Shown here piece by piece: positions 14,636 through 21,767 of a stretch of DNA of 22,338 nucleotides. A model generated the notes under the pieces. That model did no database searches, was not told the DNA's origin, and saw only the letters and a program-made list of their open reading frames with translations. Within the stretch, counting starts at the first letter, position 1, and each line of letters begins with the position of its first letter. A program made the position numbers and the translations under genes. The DNA is from an uncultured Eubacterium sp. (lineage in GTDB: Bacteria; Bacillota; Clostridia; Peptostreptococcales; Anaerovoracaceae): contig CAJJPZ010000020.1 of the NCBI GenBank assembly GCA_905193765.1, positions 1-22,338 of the forward strand. Reading direction: 5' to 3'.

Positions 14636-16009
14636 TTATTCGACCTCCGGAAGGCTGTCGAAGCCTGCCTGAAGTTCTTCATCTGTAGGTATATAGTCGC
14701 TCATCACGCCTGAGTTGAATTTTTCATATGCGACCATGTCGAAATAGCCTGTTCCCGTAAGTCCGAAAACGATCGTCTTTTCTTCACCGGTCTCCTTGCA
14801 CTTGATTGCCTCATCTATAGCAACCTTTATAGCATGGCTGCTTTCAGGTGCCGGAAGTATGCCTTCGACTCTTGCGAACTGTGTTGCCGCCTTGAATACT
14901 TCCGTCTGCTCCACTGAACGCGCTTCCATGAACCCGTCGTCATACAGCTGTGACAGTATCGCACTCATTCCGTGATATCTCAGACCTCCTGCATGGTTTG
15001 CCGACGGGATGAAGCCGCTGCCCAGCGTATACATCTTCTGCAGCGGGCATACCTTGCCTGTGTCACAGAAATCGTAAGCATATCTGCCTCTTGTAAGACT
15101 CGGGCATGAAGCCGGTTCGACAGCTATGATCTGATAATCCTTCTCACCTCTGAGTTTCTCACCCATGAACGGTGCGATGAGTCCGCCCAGATTCGATCCG
15201 CCGCCTGCACATCCGATGATCATATCCGGCTCTATGCCGTATTTATCAAGTGCAGTTTTTGTCTCTAGTCCGATCACGGTCTGATGGAGCAGTACCTGTG
15301 AAAGCACGCTTCCAAGAACGTATCTGTATCCTTCTCTTGATGTAGCTGCTTCAACGGCCTCTGATATTGCACATCCCAGGCTTCCTGTAGTCCCCGGGTG
15401 CTCGCTGAGTATCTTCCTGCCTACTTCCGTTGTGTCCGATGGAGACGGCGTCACTGAAGCCCCGTAGGTTTTCATGACTTCTCTTCTGAACGGTTTCTGC
15501 TCATATGAAACCTTTACCATGTAGACTTTGCAGTCCAGATCGAAGTACGAGCATGCCATGGATAATGCTGTGCCCCACTGTCCGGCTCCTGTTTCAGTCG
15601 TAACACCCTTCAGGCCCTGCTGCTTGGCGTAATATGCCTGTGCGATGGCTGAATTCAGCTTATGACTGCCGCTGGTGTTGTTTCCTTCGAATTTGTAATA
15701 TATCTTTGCCGGAGTCTGCAGCTTTTCTTCCAGGCAGTATGCTCTAACCAGCGGTGACGGCCTGTACATCCTGTAGAAACTTCTTATTTCCTCAGGTATC
15801 TCTATAAACGACGTAGTCTCGTCCAGCTCCTGCTTTACGAGTTCCTTGCAGAACACGCCTTCCAGCTCTTCGGCTGTCATTGGTTTCAGTGTCCCCGGAT
15901 TGAGCAGCGGCGCCGGTTTATTTGTCATGTCCGCTCTGAGATTATACCATGCCTTTGGCATTTCATTTTCTTCAAGGTAAATTTTATAAGGGATCTTTCT
16001 GTCTGTCAT
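14636..16009 (-). CDS. trpB: TrpB-like PLP enzyme (tryptophan synthase beta chain, TrpB2 type)
   Basis: This enzyme condenses indole with serine to give tryptophan, using pyridoxal phosphate in the cytoplasm. The 457 residues, longer than classical TrpB (about 400), and the N-terminus with IPYKIYLEENEMPKAWYNL mark the TrpB2/TrpB-related branch. The PLP lysine is K117 in GSHKLNSA. ETGAGQWG (139-146) carries the catalytic glutamate, and CAGGGSNLGG binds the PLP phosphate. No trpA or other trp genes are nearby, which fits indole salvage or a TrpA-independent role. The start follows AAGGAG at 7 nt. Expression is expected to be T-box controlled by uncharged tRNA(Trp). Confidence 0.93.
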   Translation of the reverse strand: MTDRKIPYKIYLEENEMPKAWYNLRADMTNKPAPLLNPGTLKPMTAEELEGVFCKELVKQELDETTSFIEIPEEIRSFYRMYRPSPLVRAYCLEEKLQTPAKIYYKFEGNNTSGSHKLNSAIAQAYYAKQQGLKGVTTETGAGQWGTALSMACSYFDLDCKVYMVKVSYEQKPFRREVMKTYGASVTPSPSDTTEVGRKILSEHPGTTGSLGCAISEAVEAATSREGYRYVLGSVLSQVLLHQTVIGLETKTALDKYGIEPDMIIGCAGGGSNLGGLIAPFMGEKLRGEKDYQIIAVEPASCPSLTRGRYAYDFCDTGKVCPLQKMYTLGSGFIPSANHAGGLRYHGMSAILSQLYDDGFMEARSVEQTEVFKAATQFARVEGILPAPESSHAIKVAIDEAIKCKETGEEKTIVFGLTGTGYFDMVAYEKFNSGVMSDYIPTDEELQAGFDSLPEVE

Positions 16010-16086
16010 CTTCGTTCTCCTTCCATTCTTTGCTGCAGCGTCATCTGCTGCCTTTCTCCTGTTTTAAGAGTCTCTGCAAAGATCAT
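16006..16086 (-). CDS. Short ORF (26 codons) overlapping the trpB start by 4 nt
   Basis: Between the T-box terminator and trpB, an ATG at 16084-16086 opens a 26-codon frame that ends in TGA overlapping the trpB ATG (ATGA). The predicted peptide is charged and helix-like (MIFAETLKTG...MEGERR). The frame is also open back to within the terminator. The ribosome site before the ATG is poor, so it may be untranslated; the overlap itself is of the type used for translational coupling. Confidence 0.3.
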   Translation of the reverse strand: MIFAETLKTGERQQMTLQQRMEGERR

Positions 16087-16127
16087 TTCCCGCAACACTT
16101 CATTTCGCCTCAAATCGCTTATGTCAC

Positions 16128-16161
16128 AAAAAAACGCTCATCCTCTCTCAAGGACAAGCGT
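16128..16161 (-). terminator. T-box regulated terminator
   Basis: On the minus strand ACGCT...TCCT pairs with AGGA...AGCGT around a small loop, followed by seven U (16128-16134). It overlaps the end of the T-box antiterminator region, so the two structures exclude each other. It is expected to stop transcription when tRNA(Trp) is charged. Confidence 0.88.
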
Positions 16162-16405
16162 ATGCCTGCGGTACCACCTTGTTTAACGTAAAAACGTTCT
16201 CTCTGCAGAGTGCCATCACACTCTTAGCCCGTTACGCCGGCTTCGCGTCTCAGCTACTGAACAGCACATGTAAGCACCGCTTTTCACCTTGCCCTCGGAG
16301 GCCCATTTACTGAAACTGCATCTGCCCGGATCTCACCGCCCCGGACTCTCTTGGAGACCGTACCTCAGTTTTACTTCCTCGTCTTCGGTTTGAGTTATTT
16401 AGTAT
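16128..16405 (-). promoter_or_regulatory. T-box riboswitch, tRNA(Trp) specific
   Basis: The leader carries the conserved T-box core AAGGTGGTACCGC within 16164-16180, whose GGTACC region pairs with the tRNA 3' end. Upstream are a Stem I with an AGAGAG bulge, a GAAGTAAA specifier-loop 5' side, and a 3' specifier side TAAATGGG between TCAG and CCTC. The codon in specifier position is TGG (16303-16305), i.e. tryptophan, followed by the usual purine. The stretch GACGCGAAGCCGG... resembles the Stem II/III region. Uncharged tRNA(Trp) should favour the antiterminator and turn on trpB and the TrpXYZ-like importer. Confidence 0.93.
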
Positions 16406-16440
16406 GGTGTTATACTACCACGGTTTTTTTGTAGTGTCAA
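16405..16440 (-). promoter_or_regulatory. Promoter of the T-box-trpB-trpXYZ operon
   Basis: On the minus strand TTGACA (16435-16440), a 17-nt spacer and TAGTAT (16412-16417) precede the T-box leader, with the start near 16405. It lies about 40 nt downstream of the stop of the preceding operon. No convincing terminator is seen between them, so some readthrough from the accessory operon is possible. Confidence 0.75.
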
Positions 16441-16479
16441 CCATCTTTTTGACAATTATTTGTGTTTGTCTACAATAAA

Positions 16480-16995
16480 TCACTTACCGGTCCTGCAGTC
16501 TATCTTTGTCAGATACTTTATGCTCCTGTTCCCGTAAGTATCATCGCAGAACACCGCTCTCATGGGCCCGGTCCCGCCTTTTGTGAAATACCCCAGCGTT
16601 TCTTCGTTCCTTGAATATGCCACCAGTACACGCGATGCCTCTCCGCTGTCTGCAGCAGATGAGTAACCGTCTCCCGCTGAAAGCACTACGGTCTTATATT
16701 TGCTGATACCCGCCTCCTTCAGAAGCTCATCCAGCGGCACACCTGTGAAATCTCCTTCCTCGTCTCCTTCCTTTGCAGACTGAAGCTTCACGTACTGCGT
16801 TTCCAGATCCATCTTCATTATCTCTGAAAGAGTGTATTCTGCTGTCTTTTCACCATCGACGCATACCGACAGCACCGTTCCGTCACCATCGCTGCCGCTG
16901 CTGTGGTTCATCCATGCTGCAGCGGCTATTATCAGTGCCAGTACGATTGCAAGTACTGCTATGAATTTTGGCGATATGTTCAGTCGTCTTTCCAT
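16480..16995 (-). CDS. Membrane-anchored sulfite-oxidase-like (Oxidored_molyb-type) single domain
   Basis: The 171-residue protein has one N-terminal membrane helix (about residues 10-28) and then one extracellular domain. The domain shows the pattern shared with the two lipoproteins of this operon: EYTLSEI, GVPLDELLKEAG (86-96), a DGYSS motif (109-113) and GTGPMRAVFCDD (141-152). This resembles the sulfite-oxidase fold (PF00174), but at 140 residues it is minimal. Cys45, Cys150 and Cys157 are present, yet I see no motif like the molybdenum-ligand cysteine. It is probably a ligand-binding or docking module rather than an enzyme. Its start overlaps the end of the S-component gene by 16 nt and follows AGGAGG. 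Confidence 0.65.
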   Translation of the reverse strand: MERRLNISPKFIAVLAIVLALIIAAAAWMNHSSGSDGDGTVLSVCVDGEKTAEYTLSEIMKMDLETQYVKLQSAKEGDEEGDFTGVPLDELLKEAGISKYKTVVLSAGDGYSSAADSGEASRVLVAYSRNEETLGYFTKGGTGPMRAVFCDDTYGNRSIKYLTKIDCRTGK

Positions 16996-17555
16996 TTATG
17001 GCTTCCTCCTGATGACATCAGCGATGTCTTGCTGAATATCTTTATAAGCTGCCAGCCTGTTATACCTCCCGCCAGGCCGGAAAGAGCTGCCATAGCCAGC
17101 ACCAGTATCAGATATACCCCCGGCGCACGGAAAAAGACGATATTCACACATGCTGTCCCTGTCATGTTCGCTGCGATGCCAGCCAGTGCGCAGCATCCTG
17201 CGCAGCAGCATCTGTGACGTGTAATGATAAGCACCAGCTCCACTGCCATCCCCGGACATATGTATGTGAAAAGACTCATTATTCCGTGAGACCCCACGAC
17301 CCCTGTGAAAAACACCAGCAGAGCCTGTATGGTACTTATTATGAGAGCCGCTCCCGGCTTCCTGACTATACCGTATCCGATAACTATCCACATCATATAG
17401 AACCCGCCTGCCAGCGCTCCGCTGGGTATCGCGAAAGGTCCGCAGACTATATGCGCTATCGGTGCAACGATCTGCTTCGTCGCAATATCCAGCGCGGCCA
17501 TCACAGCCATTACCACCAGTTCATACAGTGTGAATTTCTGAAAAAATCCGCTCAT
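16980..17555 (-). CDS. ECF transporter S component-like membrane protein, substrate unknown
   Basis: The 191-residue protein has about six hydrophobic segments and the look of ECF substrate-binding (S) subunits: an N-terminal LYELVVMAVMAALDIATKQ helix, FAIPSGALAGGFYMMW and GSHGIMSLFTYICPGMAVEL. S components bind a vitamin or metal and work with a shared EcfA-EcfA'-EcfT module, which is not in this window. A loop near residues 115-122 holds an unusual cluster C116-C117-C118-A-G-C121-C122, and C38, C100 and C136 lie in membrane segments. The start follows AGGA at 8 nt. Its gene overlaps the anchored sulfite-oxidase-like domain gene, so the two very likely work together. The YkoE/ThiW-type relatives are alternatives I cannot separate. 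Confidence 0.65.
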   Translation of the reverse strand: MSGFFQKFTLYELVVMAVMAALDIATKQIVAPIAHIVCGPFAIPSGALAGGFYMMWIVIGYGIVRKPGAALIISTIQALLVFFTGVVGSHGIMSLFTYICPGMAVELVLIITRHRCCCAGCCALAGIAANMTGTACVNIVFFRAPGVYLILVLAMAALSGLAGGITGWQLIKIFSKTSLMSSGGSHKWKDD

Positions 17556-17585
17556 TTCAAATGTCCTGTTTCCATTTCTGATATT

Positions 17586-18191
17586 TTACTTATAGCTCAC
17601 TTCGATATACTGTATATATGAGCCCCAGCCCTGCACGTTGTAGTCCTGTGAATCATTAGTGTATGTATCGTAATCCGCCTGTCCGTAGACCAGTTTGAAA
17701 GGTGACGGATACTCGGAGTCTTCATCCTGTTCAACAACAGCTATGACAGGATCGACTTCTTTCTTTTTATCAGAATCATTGTCCTCAAATGCATATTTGC
17801 CGTAAAGCTCATCTACATAGTATTCTCTGGTGTATCCATCACTGCACACTACTTTGAAACTTGCACCGTCAGTTTTGAACCCTGCGTCCTTCATCAGTGT
17901 TTTGAGATCCACACCTTCGTACTCTTCAAAAAATCTGGCGTTCTGAACTTTTTTGTTCCTGCCGCTGTATGTGTTTTTCTCGGTACCCAGTTTCTTCAGT
18001 TCATCAGCGGTATACTCTTTCTGAGTGCTTCCATCCGATATAGTAAGCGTCGTTGCTTCCGGATCTACTTTATATTCAACAGCTTTGCTGCTGTCTCCGC
18101 TGCCCTGGTCGCTATTTCCGCTGTCACCACCGCATGCTGCAAATGATAATACCATGATCATACATAATAATACTGCTGTTAATCTTTTCAT
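17586..18191 (-). CDS. Lipoprotein with one sulfite-oxidase-like domain
   Basis: The 201-residue product has a signal peptide with lipobox-like FAAC (Cys20), followed by a Gly/Ser/Asp-rich linker of about 20 residues. The domain (about 45-201) repeats the operon pattern: KEYTADELKKLG, GVDLKTLMKDAG, a CSDGYTREYYVDELYG stretch and a C-terminal YIQYIEV strand. Apart from the lipid cysteine, the only Cys I see is in CSDGY, which aligns with the DGY motif and not with a cofactor ligand. It is predicted to sit on the outer face of the membrane and bind a ligand. It starts 3 nt after the stop of the four-domain lipoprotein, with AGGAG at 7-8 nt. Confidence 0.68.
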   Translation of the reverse strand: MKRLTAVLLCMIMVLSFAACGGDSGNSDQGSGDSSKAVEYKVDPEATTLTISDGSTQKEYTADELKKLGTEKNTYSGRNKKVQNARFFEEYEGVDLKTLMKDAGFKTDGASFKVVCSDGYTREYYVDELYGKYAFEDNDSDKKKEVDPVIAVVEQDEDSEYPSPFKLVYGQADYDTYTNDSQDYNVQGWGSYIQYIEVSYK

Positions 18192-18194
18192 TTT

Positions 18195-20228
18195 CTATTC
18201 TCCTATCTTTATTTCTCTGACGCTCTTGACCCATTTCGAGACCTGATTCTCCACAACAAGTCTCATCGGCCCGAAACCGTTTTCTCCGTTGAATCCATCC
18301 GCTTTCTCATCAGCTACCAGAGGCGCTCCATTCACACTGTAGGCTATGACGACGTCACGTTTCTCTCCCTGCTGATATTTACTTTCGATGCCATTCATGA
18401 CATCGTTCACATCAAGGGTCGTACTGTAACCATCTTTTCCTGTGACTGTGATACTGCCCGGTTTGTCTATCCCGTCTTTCAGATTTTCCTTTACCAGCTC
18501 CCTCAGGATCACTCCCTGGTATCCGCTGATGCCGTTTGATGCACCGAAGGAATCCTTTACGCTCTGCTTTTTCTCAAGCTCAGCCAGTGTATATTCCCTG
18601 GTTTCTCTCACGCCGCTTCCGGAAACCTTCAGTGTCGTTTTGCTGTATTTATCAAAAGGCGCCTTGTCATGAGTCCACTGCCCTTTCTTTACTCCGACTT
18701 TTATCTCTGTTATGCACTCCACACTATCAGTCTTTACAGGTCCGCCCTTTTCCGGAGTCCTGCCGTTTTCACGTGTTATCAGTATGAGTTTCTCTCTGCT
18801 CTTCTCAAGCTGTGAGAGAGTGTATGTTTTTCCCTGAACACCCGTCACTGTTACCTTGTCGGCGTCAACAGACAGTCCGAGATCTTCCAGGACGCCCGCC
18901 AGGGAGATACCCATACGGTCTCCGTCTGTCACCCTCAGGTCGGTATACTGTTCAAGTTCATTCACTGTGAGTGAAGTTTCCTTTTTCAGACCACTTCCCG
19001 TAAACTTTATCTTGTATCCGCCGTAAGGATTTTCGGAAAGTTCATCATCTCCTGTCAGATCCAGCTCTATCCTGCTAACCGGTCTGGCAACTGTACTGTC
19101 AAGGTATCCGTCAGCCTGAGGCAGCAGCGCATAAACGCCTTTATCTGAAGGGCTGCCGTTTACGCTGTATCCCAGAGCTGGTTTCACGTTCGTTATCTTC
19201 AAACTGTCCTTTTCGTTTATATATCCGCTGTAATCCCCTTTAAGATTGCGGAAATACGCTATGTCTATCTCATCCGAAGTACCGTCGTAATAGGTCAGCT
19301 TCACCCTTCCTTCTCTCGATGCAAAATCAAGGGAAGCTGCCAGAAAACTCCACAAATCGACTCCTTTATAATAGTTGTTTTCTCCATAATAATTTTCTTC
19401 TGTTTCAGAAAAAGTTTCAATATCCTTATACGAAAACTCTTTTTTGTCCAGTACCTTACCGGTCCTGTTTTTTACAACTGCCTTCAGAACACTGCGCTCT
19501 GCCTCGCTGCCACTGTGCATACCGGCATGGTCATCGTTTCCTACAATGATCTTTCTCACCCATTTGGCATTGTCCGGAGCATTATATTCATCTGCAGATT
19601 TCTGACCTGCTATAAGACGTACCGGTCCGCCTACATTTTCAGCTGATTTCACGAACCCTTCTTTCTCCGGAACGTCTTCCCCCGGTAAACGCGATCCCAC
19701 CGGACCCGTCAGCGGATAACCGTCGCTGCCGAAAGCAAGTATCACCGGGACTTTTTCCGATTCCGGTTTCTCACTGTCGATACTGTCGTATGTGTTGTCT
19801 GTACTGTTTCTTAACTCGCCAAGAGAAAGTACTGTGACATAGCCGTCTGCCGACACAATTTTGATGTCGGTGTCATCACCAGCTTTCTCTTCGAGCCCGG
19901 CTTCTGCCAGCAACTCATAAAGCCTGATCCCCGTCATAGTGTGCTTCGAAAATACCGCACCTCTTGTAAGCATACTGTATGTGCCTTCATACGACAGCGA
20001 CCGGTCTTCTTCTGCAAGTTCCTCGAGTTCCCGTACGGAATATACTTTTTCTCTGCTCATCCCGCTGCCGGTAACTGTCAGCGCTGTATACAGGTAATCT
20101 CCTGTGCCGTAATTGTCCTTTTCACCATAGTTTATATGCAGTGCTTTACTGTTCATGCCGCTGCATGATACAAGCGTCAGTATCATCATCACTGACACTA
20201 ATGCTGCTATATAGATTTTTTTCTTCAT
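18195..20228 (-). CDS. Large lipoprotein with four tandem sulfite-oxidase-like domains
   Basis: From the ATG at 20226-20228 (AAGGAA site) the product has 677 residues, with a signal peptide and lipobox LVSC (Cys22). A frame open further upstream crosses the promoter and is not used. I see four related units: about 48-230 (SVRELEELAEE, SADGYVTVLSLGELR, GGPVRLIAG, WVRKIIVG), 245-391 (YYKGVDLWSFL), 405-512 (SLTVNELEQY, GKTYTLSQLE) and 530-677 (REYTLAELEKK, GKDGYSTTLDV, GFGPMRLVVE). They resemble PF00174, the fold of sulfite oxidase and YedY. Only Cys22 and Cys505 are present, so a molybdenum-ligating cysteine per domain is absent. I infer a multivalent extracellular binding protein that feeds the S component. 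It is the first gene of a four-gene operon. Confidence 0.68.
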   Translation of the reverse strand: MKKKIYIAALVSVMMILTLVSCSGMNSKALHINYGEKDNYGTGDYLYTALTVTGSGMSREKVYSVRELEELAEEDRSLSYEGTYSMLTRGAVFSKHTMTGIRLYELLAEAGLEEKAGDDTDIKIVSADGYVTVLSLGELRNSTDNTYDSIDSEKPESEKVPVILAFGSDGYPLTGPVGSRLPGEDVPEKEGFVKSAENVGGPVRLIAGQKSADEYNAPDNAKWVRKIIVGNDDHAGMHSGSEAERSVLKAVVKNRTGKVLDKKEFSYKDIETFSETEENYYGENNYYKGVDLWSFLAASLDFASREGRVKLTYYDGTSDEIDIAYFRNLKGDYSGYINEKDSLKITNVKPALGYSVNGSPSDKGVYALLPQADGYLDSTVARPVSRIELDLTGDDELSENPYGGYKIKFTGSGLKKETSLTVNELEQYTDLRVTDGDRMGISLAGVLEDLGLSVDADKVTVTGVQGKTYTLSQLEKSREKLILITRENGRTPEKGGPVKTDSVECITEIKVGVKKGQWTHDKAPFDKYSKTTLKVSGSGVRETREYTLAELEKKQSVKDSFGASNGISGYQGVILRELVKENLKDGIDKPGSITVTGKDGYSTTLDVNDVMNGIESKYQQGEKRDVVIAYSVNGAPLVADEKADGFNGENGFGPMRLVVENQVSKWVKSVREIKIGE

Positions 20229-20274
20229 TCCAGCTTCCTTCTTAAATGATATGATACATATGAAATCTACTGAT

Positions 20275-20290
20275 TCAGTGTATGATACCA
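20275..20290 (-). promoter_or_regulatory. Extended -10 promoter for the lipoprotein-S component operon
   Basis: On the minus strand TGG-TATCAT has the extended -10 form TGn plus a hexamer matching 5 of 6 (20282-20287), with the start near 20275. No good -35 box is present. The palindrome at 20310-20323 occupies that zone, as expected for an activator-dependent promoter. Confidence 0.55.
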
Positions 20291-20309
20291 TATTCCGGAC
20301 GTCTTCGAA

Positions 20310-20353
20310 GTTGTTTTGACAACTTTACATCGTTTTTCTGTTGTTTCAACAAC
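20310..20353. promoter_or_regulatory. Twin palindromic operators GTTGT-N4-ACAAC in the divergent intergenic region
   Basis: GTTGTTTTGACAAC (20310-20323) and GTTGTTTCAACAAC (20340-20353) share 5-bp half-sites with a 4-bp centre and start exactly 30 bp apart. Each is centred about -41 from one divergent promoter and about -71 from the other. The 5-4-5 layout and positions match Crp/Fnr-family activator sites (Fnr itself uses TTGAT-N4-ATCAA). The regulator gene is not in the window. Confidence 0.7.
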
Positions 20354-20374
20354 GTCTTTTGTGGCAAAATAGAC

Positions 20375-20388
20375 TATAATAGAGTGAA
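20375..20388 (+). promoter_or_regulatory. Promoter for the NTPase-DUF364 operon
   Basis: TATAAT at 20375-20380 is a perfect -10 box with a start near 20387. At 16-18 nt upstream there is no -35 match. The palindrome 20340-20353 ends 21 nt before the -10 box, so activation by its ligand-binding regulator is likely. Confidence 0.6.
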
Positions 20389-20415
20389 GGTTTATCAAAA
20401 GTATGGAGGAATACG

Positions 20416-21024
20416 ATGTACAGACACTTATTTCTGGAGGGGCCTATACAAACGGGCAAATCCACACTGCTGCGCCGGCTTCTGGCACCATATAAAGATC
20501 AGATCGGGGGATTCGCCAGCCAGCGCATGCTGAACGATGATGGCAGGACCATCGGATACAGGATCGGTCCAGCTGAGAGCACACCTCTCACGATACCATT
20601 CATCGAAGGATGTGAACTGCCTGGTATATTCCGCATCATTCATGAAGATGGAACTTCCGAAAAATTTCCCGAGATATTCGATTCATACGGTATCAGACTT
20701 CTTGATGCTGCCCGAGAAAAGAAGCTGATCCTTCTTGATGAGATCGGTGGTGCTGAACTTCTTAATACAAAATTCCGCGAGACACTGTACGATTTACTTT
20801 CCGGTGATATACCATGTATCGGGGTCATAAAACTGAAGTCAAAAGCATCTTTCATGTCAAAGACTGCCGGTTACAGCAATACCGTTATCGAATACAACTT
20901 ACAGCTAAGAAACAAACTAATTACAGAGTATGGCGGCAGGATACTTTCATTCAAACGTGACGATGCTGATTTAAAGAAAGAAACAGAGGATTTTATATGT
21001 GGGATTTTTACAACAGAACGATAA
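20416..21024 (+). CDS. THEP1-like nucleoside-triphosphatase (NTPase_1 family)
   Basis: The 202-residue protein is a small P-loop NTPase of the archaeal/bacterial THEP1 type (PF03266). Walker A is GPIQTGKST (residues 9-17) and Walker B LILLDE (104-109), followed by IGGAEL. The segment between, including GGFASQRMLNDDGRTIGYRI, is typical of the family. It hydrolyses NTPs in vitro in known members, but the cellular role is unclear. The ATG follows GGAGG at 6 nt. The stop lies 28 nt inside the next gene, so the DUF364 protein is translationally coupled and is a likely partner. The divergent promoter region links it to the lipoprotein-transporter operon. Confidence 0.85.
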   Translation: MYRHLFLEGPIQTGKSTLLRRLLAPYKDQIGGFASQRMLNDDGRTIGYRIGPAESTPLTIPFIEGCELPGIFRIIHEDGTSEKFPEIFDSYGIRLLDAAREKKLILLDEIGGAELLNTKFRETLYDLLSGDIPCIGVIKLKSKASFMSKTAGYSNTVIEYNLQLRNKLITEYGGRILSFKRDDADLKKETEDFICGIFTTER

Positions 21025-21716
21025 ATGAAATACCGGATGAACTTGATGTATATGTGGATTTTATATACGTAGGTCAGACATGGACCATGGTGTGTGCAGG
21101 AAAATACTGTGGTGTAGCGGTTACAGTAAATGAGCAGGATGGACCGCTTCGTGATTTTGCATACCTGTACGGCAGGCCACTTAAGGAGGTGGCTGCACTG
21201 TGCAAGTCATGGGATTTCATGGAGGCATCAGTGGGGACTGCGGCCCTGAATGCATATATAAATTCCACTGAACAGGTGACTCGCAAGGGCTGTGTCCCTA
21301 CTGCAAACGGTTTTGATGACTACAAGGCTGTAGCCAGTGGCAGGAAAGTAGCCATCATAGGTCATTTTGTAAAACTTGAGCGATTCCTGACAGATTCAGA
21401 TGTATATGTACTGGAACGCAAACCGGTCCCCGGGGATTATCCTGATTCTGCATGTGAATATCTGCTGCCTGAAATGGATTTCACCATAATCACCGGATCA
21501 GCATTCATCAACAAAACACTGCCCCGCCTGCTGCAGCTTAGCAGACATGCTGTTATTCTCGGACCCAGCACACCCATGTCCCGATATATACTGGATTACG
21601 GAGCAAAAGAACTCAGCGGATACTCACCGAGATCTATGACAAAAAAAGATGCCGCTGTCATATGCAACGGCAATACACACCTTTCTCCATACGGAGAACG
21701 TATAAAACTTGTTTAG
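20997..21716 (+). CDS. DUF4213/DUF364 protein (putative heavy-metal chelation domain)
   Basis: The 239-residue protein has an N-terminal DUF4213 part (about 1-95, with GPLRDFAYLYGRPLKEVA and ASVGTAALNAYIN) and a Rossmann-like DUF364 part (about 112-239, with VAIIGHFVKLERF, MDFTIITGSAFINKTLPRLL and VILGPSTPMSRYIL). Members are found beside metal transport and molybdenum-related genes and are proposed to bind heavy metals, but no reaction is established. The start at 20997 follows AGAGGAT at 5 nt, inside the last codons of the NTPase gene. A terminator follows the stop. It is probably a cytoplasmic partner of the NTPase in handling whatever the divergent operon imports. Confidence 0.85.
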   Translation: MWDFYNRTINEIPDELDVYVDFIYVGQTWTMVCAGKYCGVAVTVNEQDGPLRDFAYLYGRPLKEVAALCKSWDFMEASVGTAALNAYINSTEQVTRKGCVPTANGFDDYKAVASGRKVAIIGHFVKLERFLTDSDVYVLERKPVPGDYPDSACEYLLPEMDFTIITGSAFINKTLPRLLQLSRHAVILGPSTPMSRYILDYGAKELSGYSPRSMTKKDAAVICNGNTHLSPYGERIKLV

Positions 21717-21731
21717 AACAGTTTTCACTGC

Positions 21732-21767
21732 ACCGGATCTGTGACAGGATCCGGTTATTTTATTTTC
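21732..21767 (+). terminator. Terminator after the NTPase-DUF364 operon
   Basis: ACCGGATC (21732-21739) and GATCCGGT (21748-21755) form an 8-bp stem with an 8-nt loop, followed by TATTTTATTTT. It stands between two convergent genes, and its last stem base is the end of the MobB-like stop codon. On the other strand the U-tract is absent, so it mainly serves the plus-strand operon. Confidence 0.85.

Noticed and set aside
18195..20228. Active molybdopterin oxidoreductase in the large lipoprotein
   Set aside because: It has no suitable cysteine in any of the four units, and nothing suggests a Tat signal for an exported, folded cofactor enzyme.
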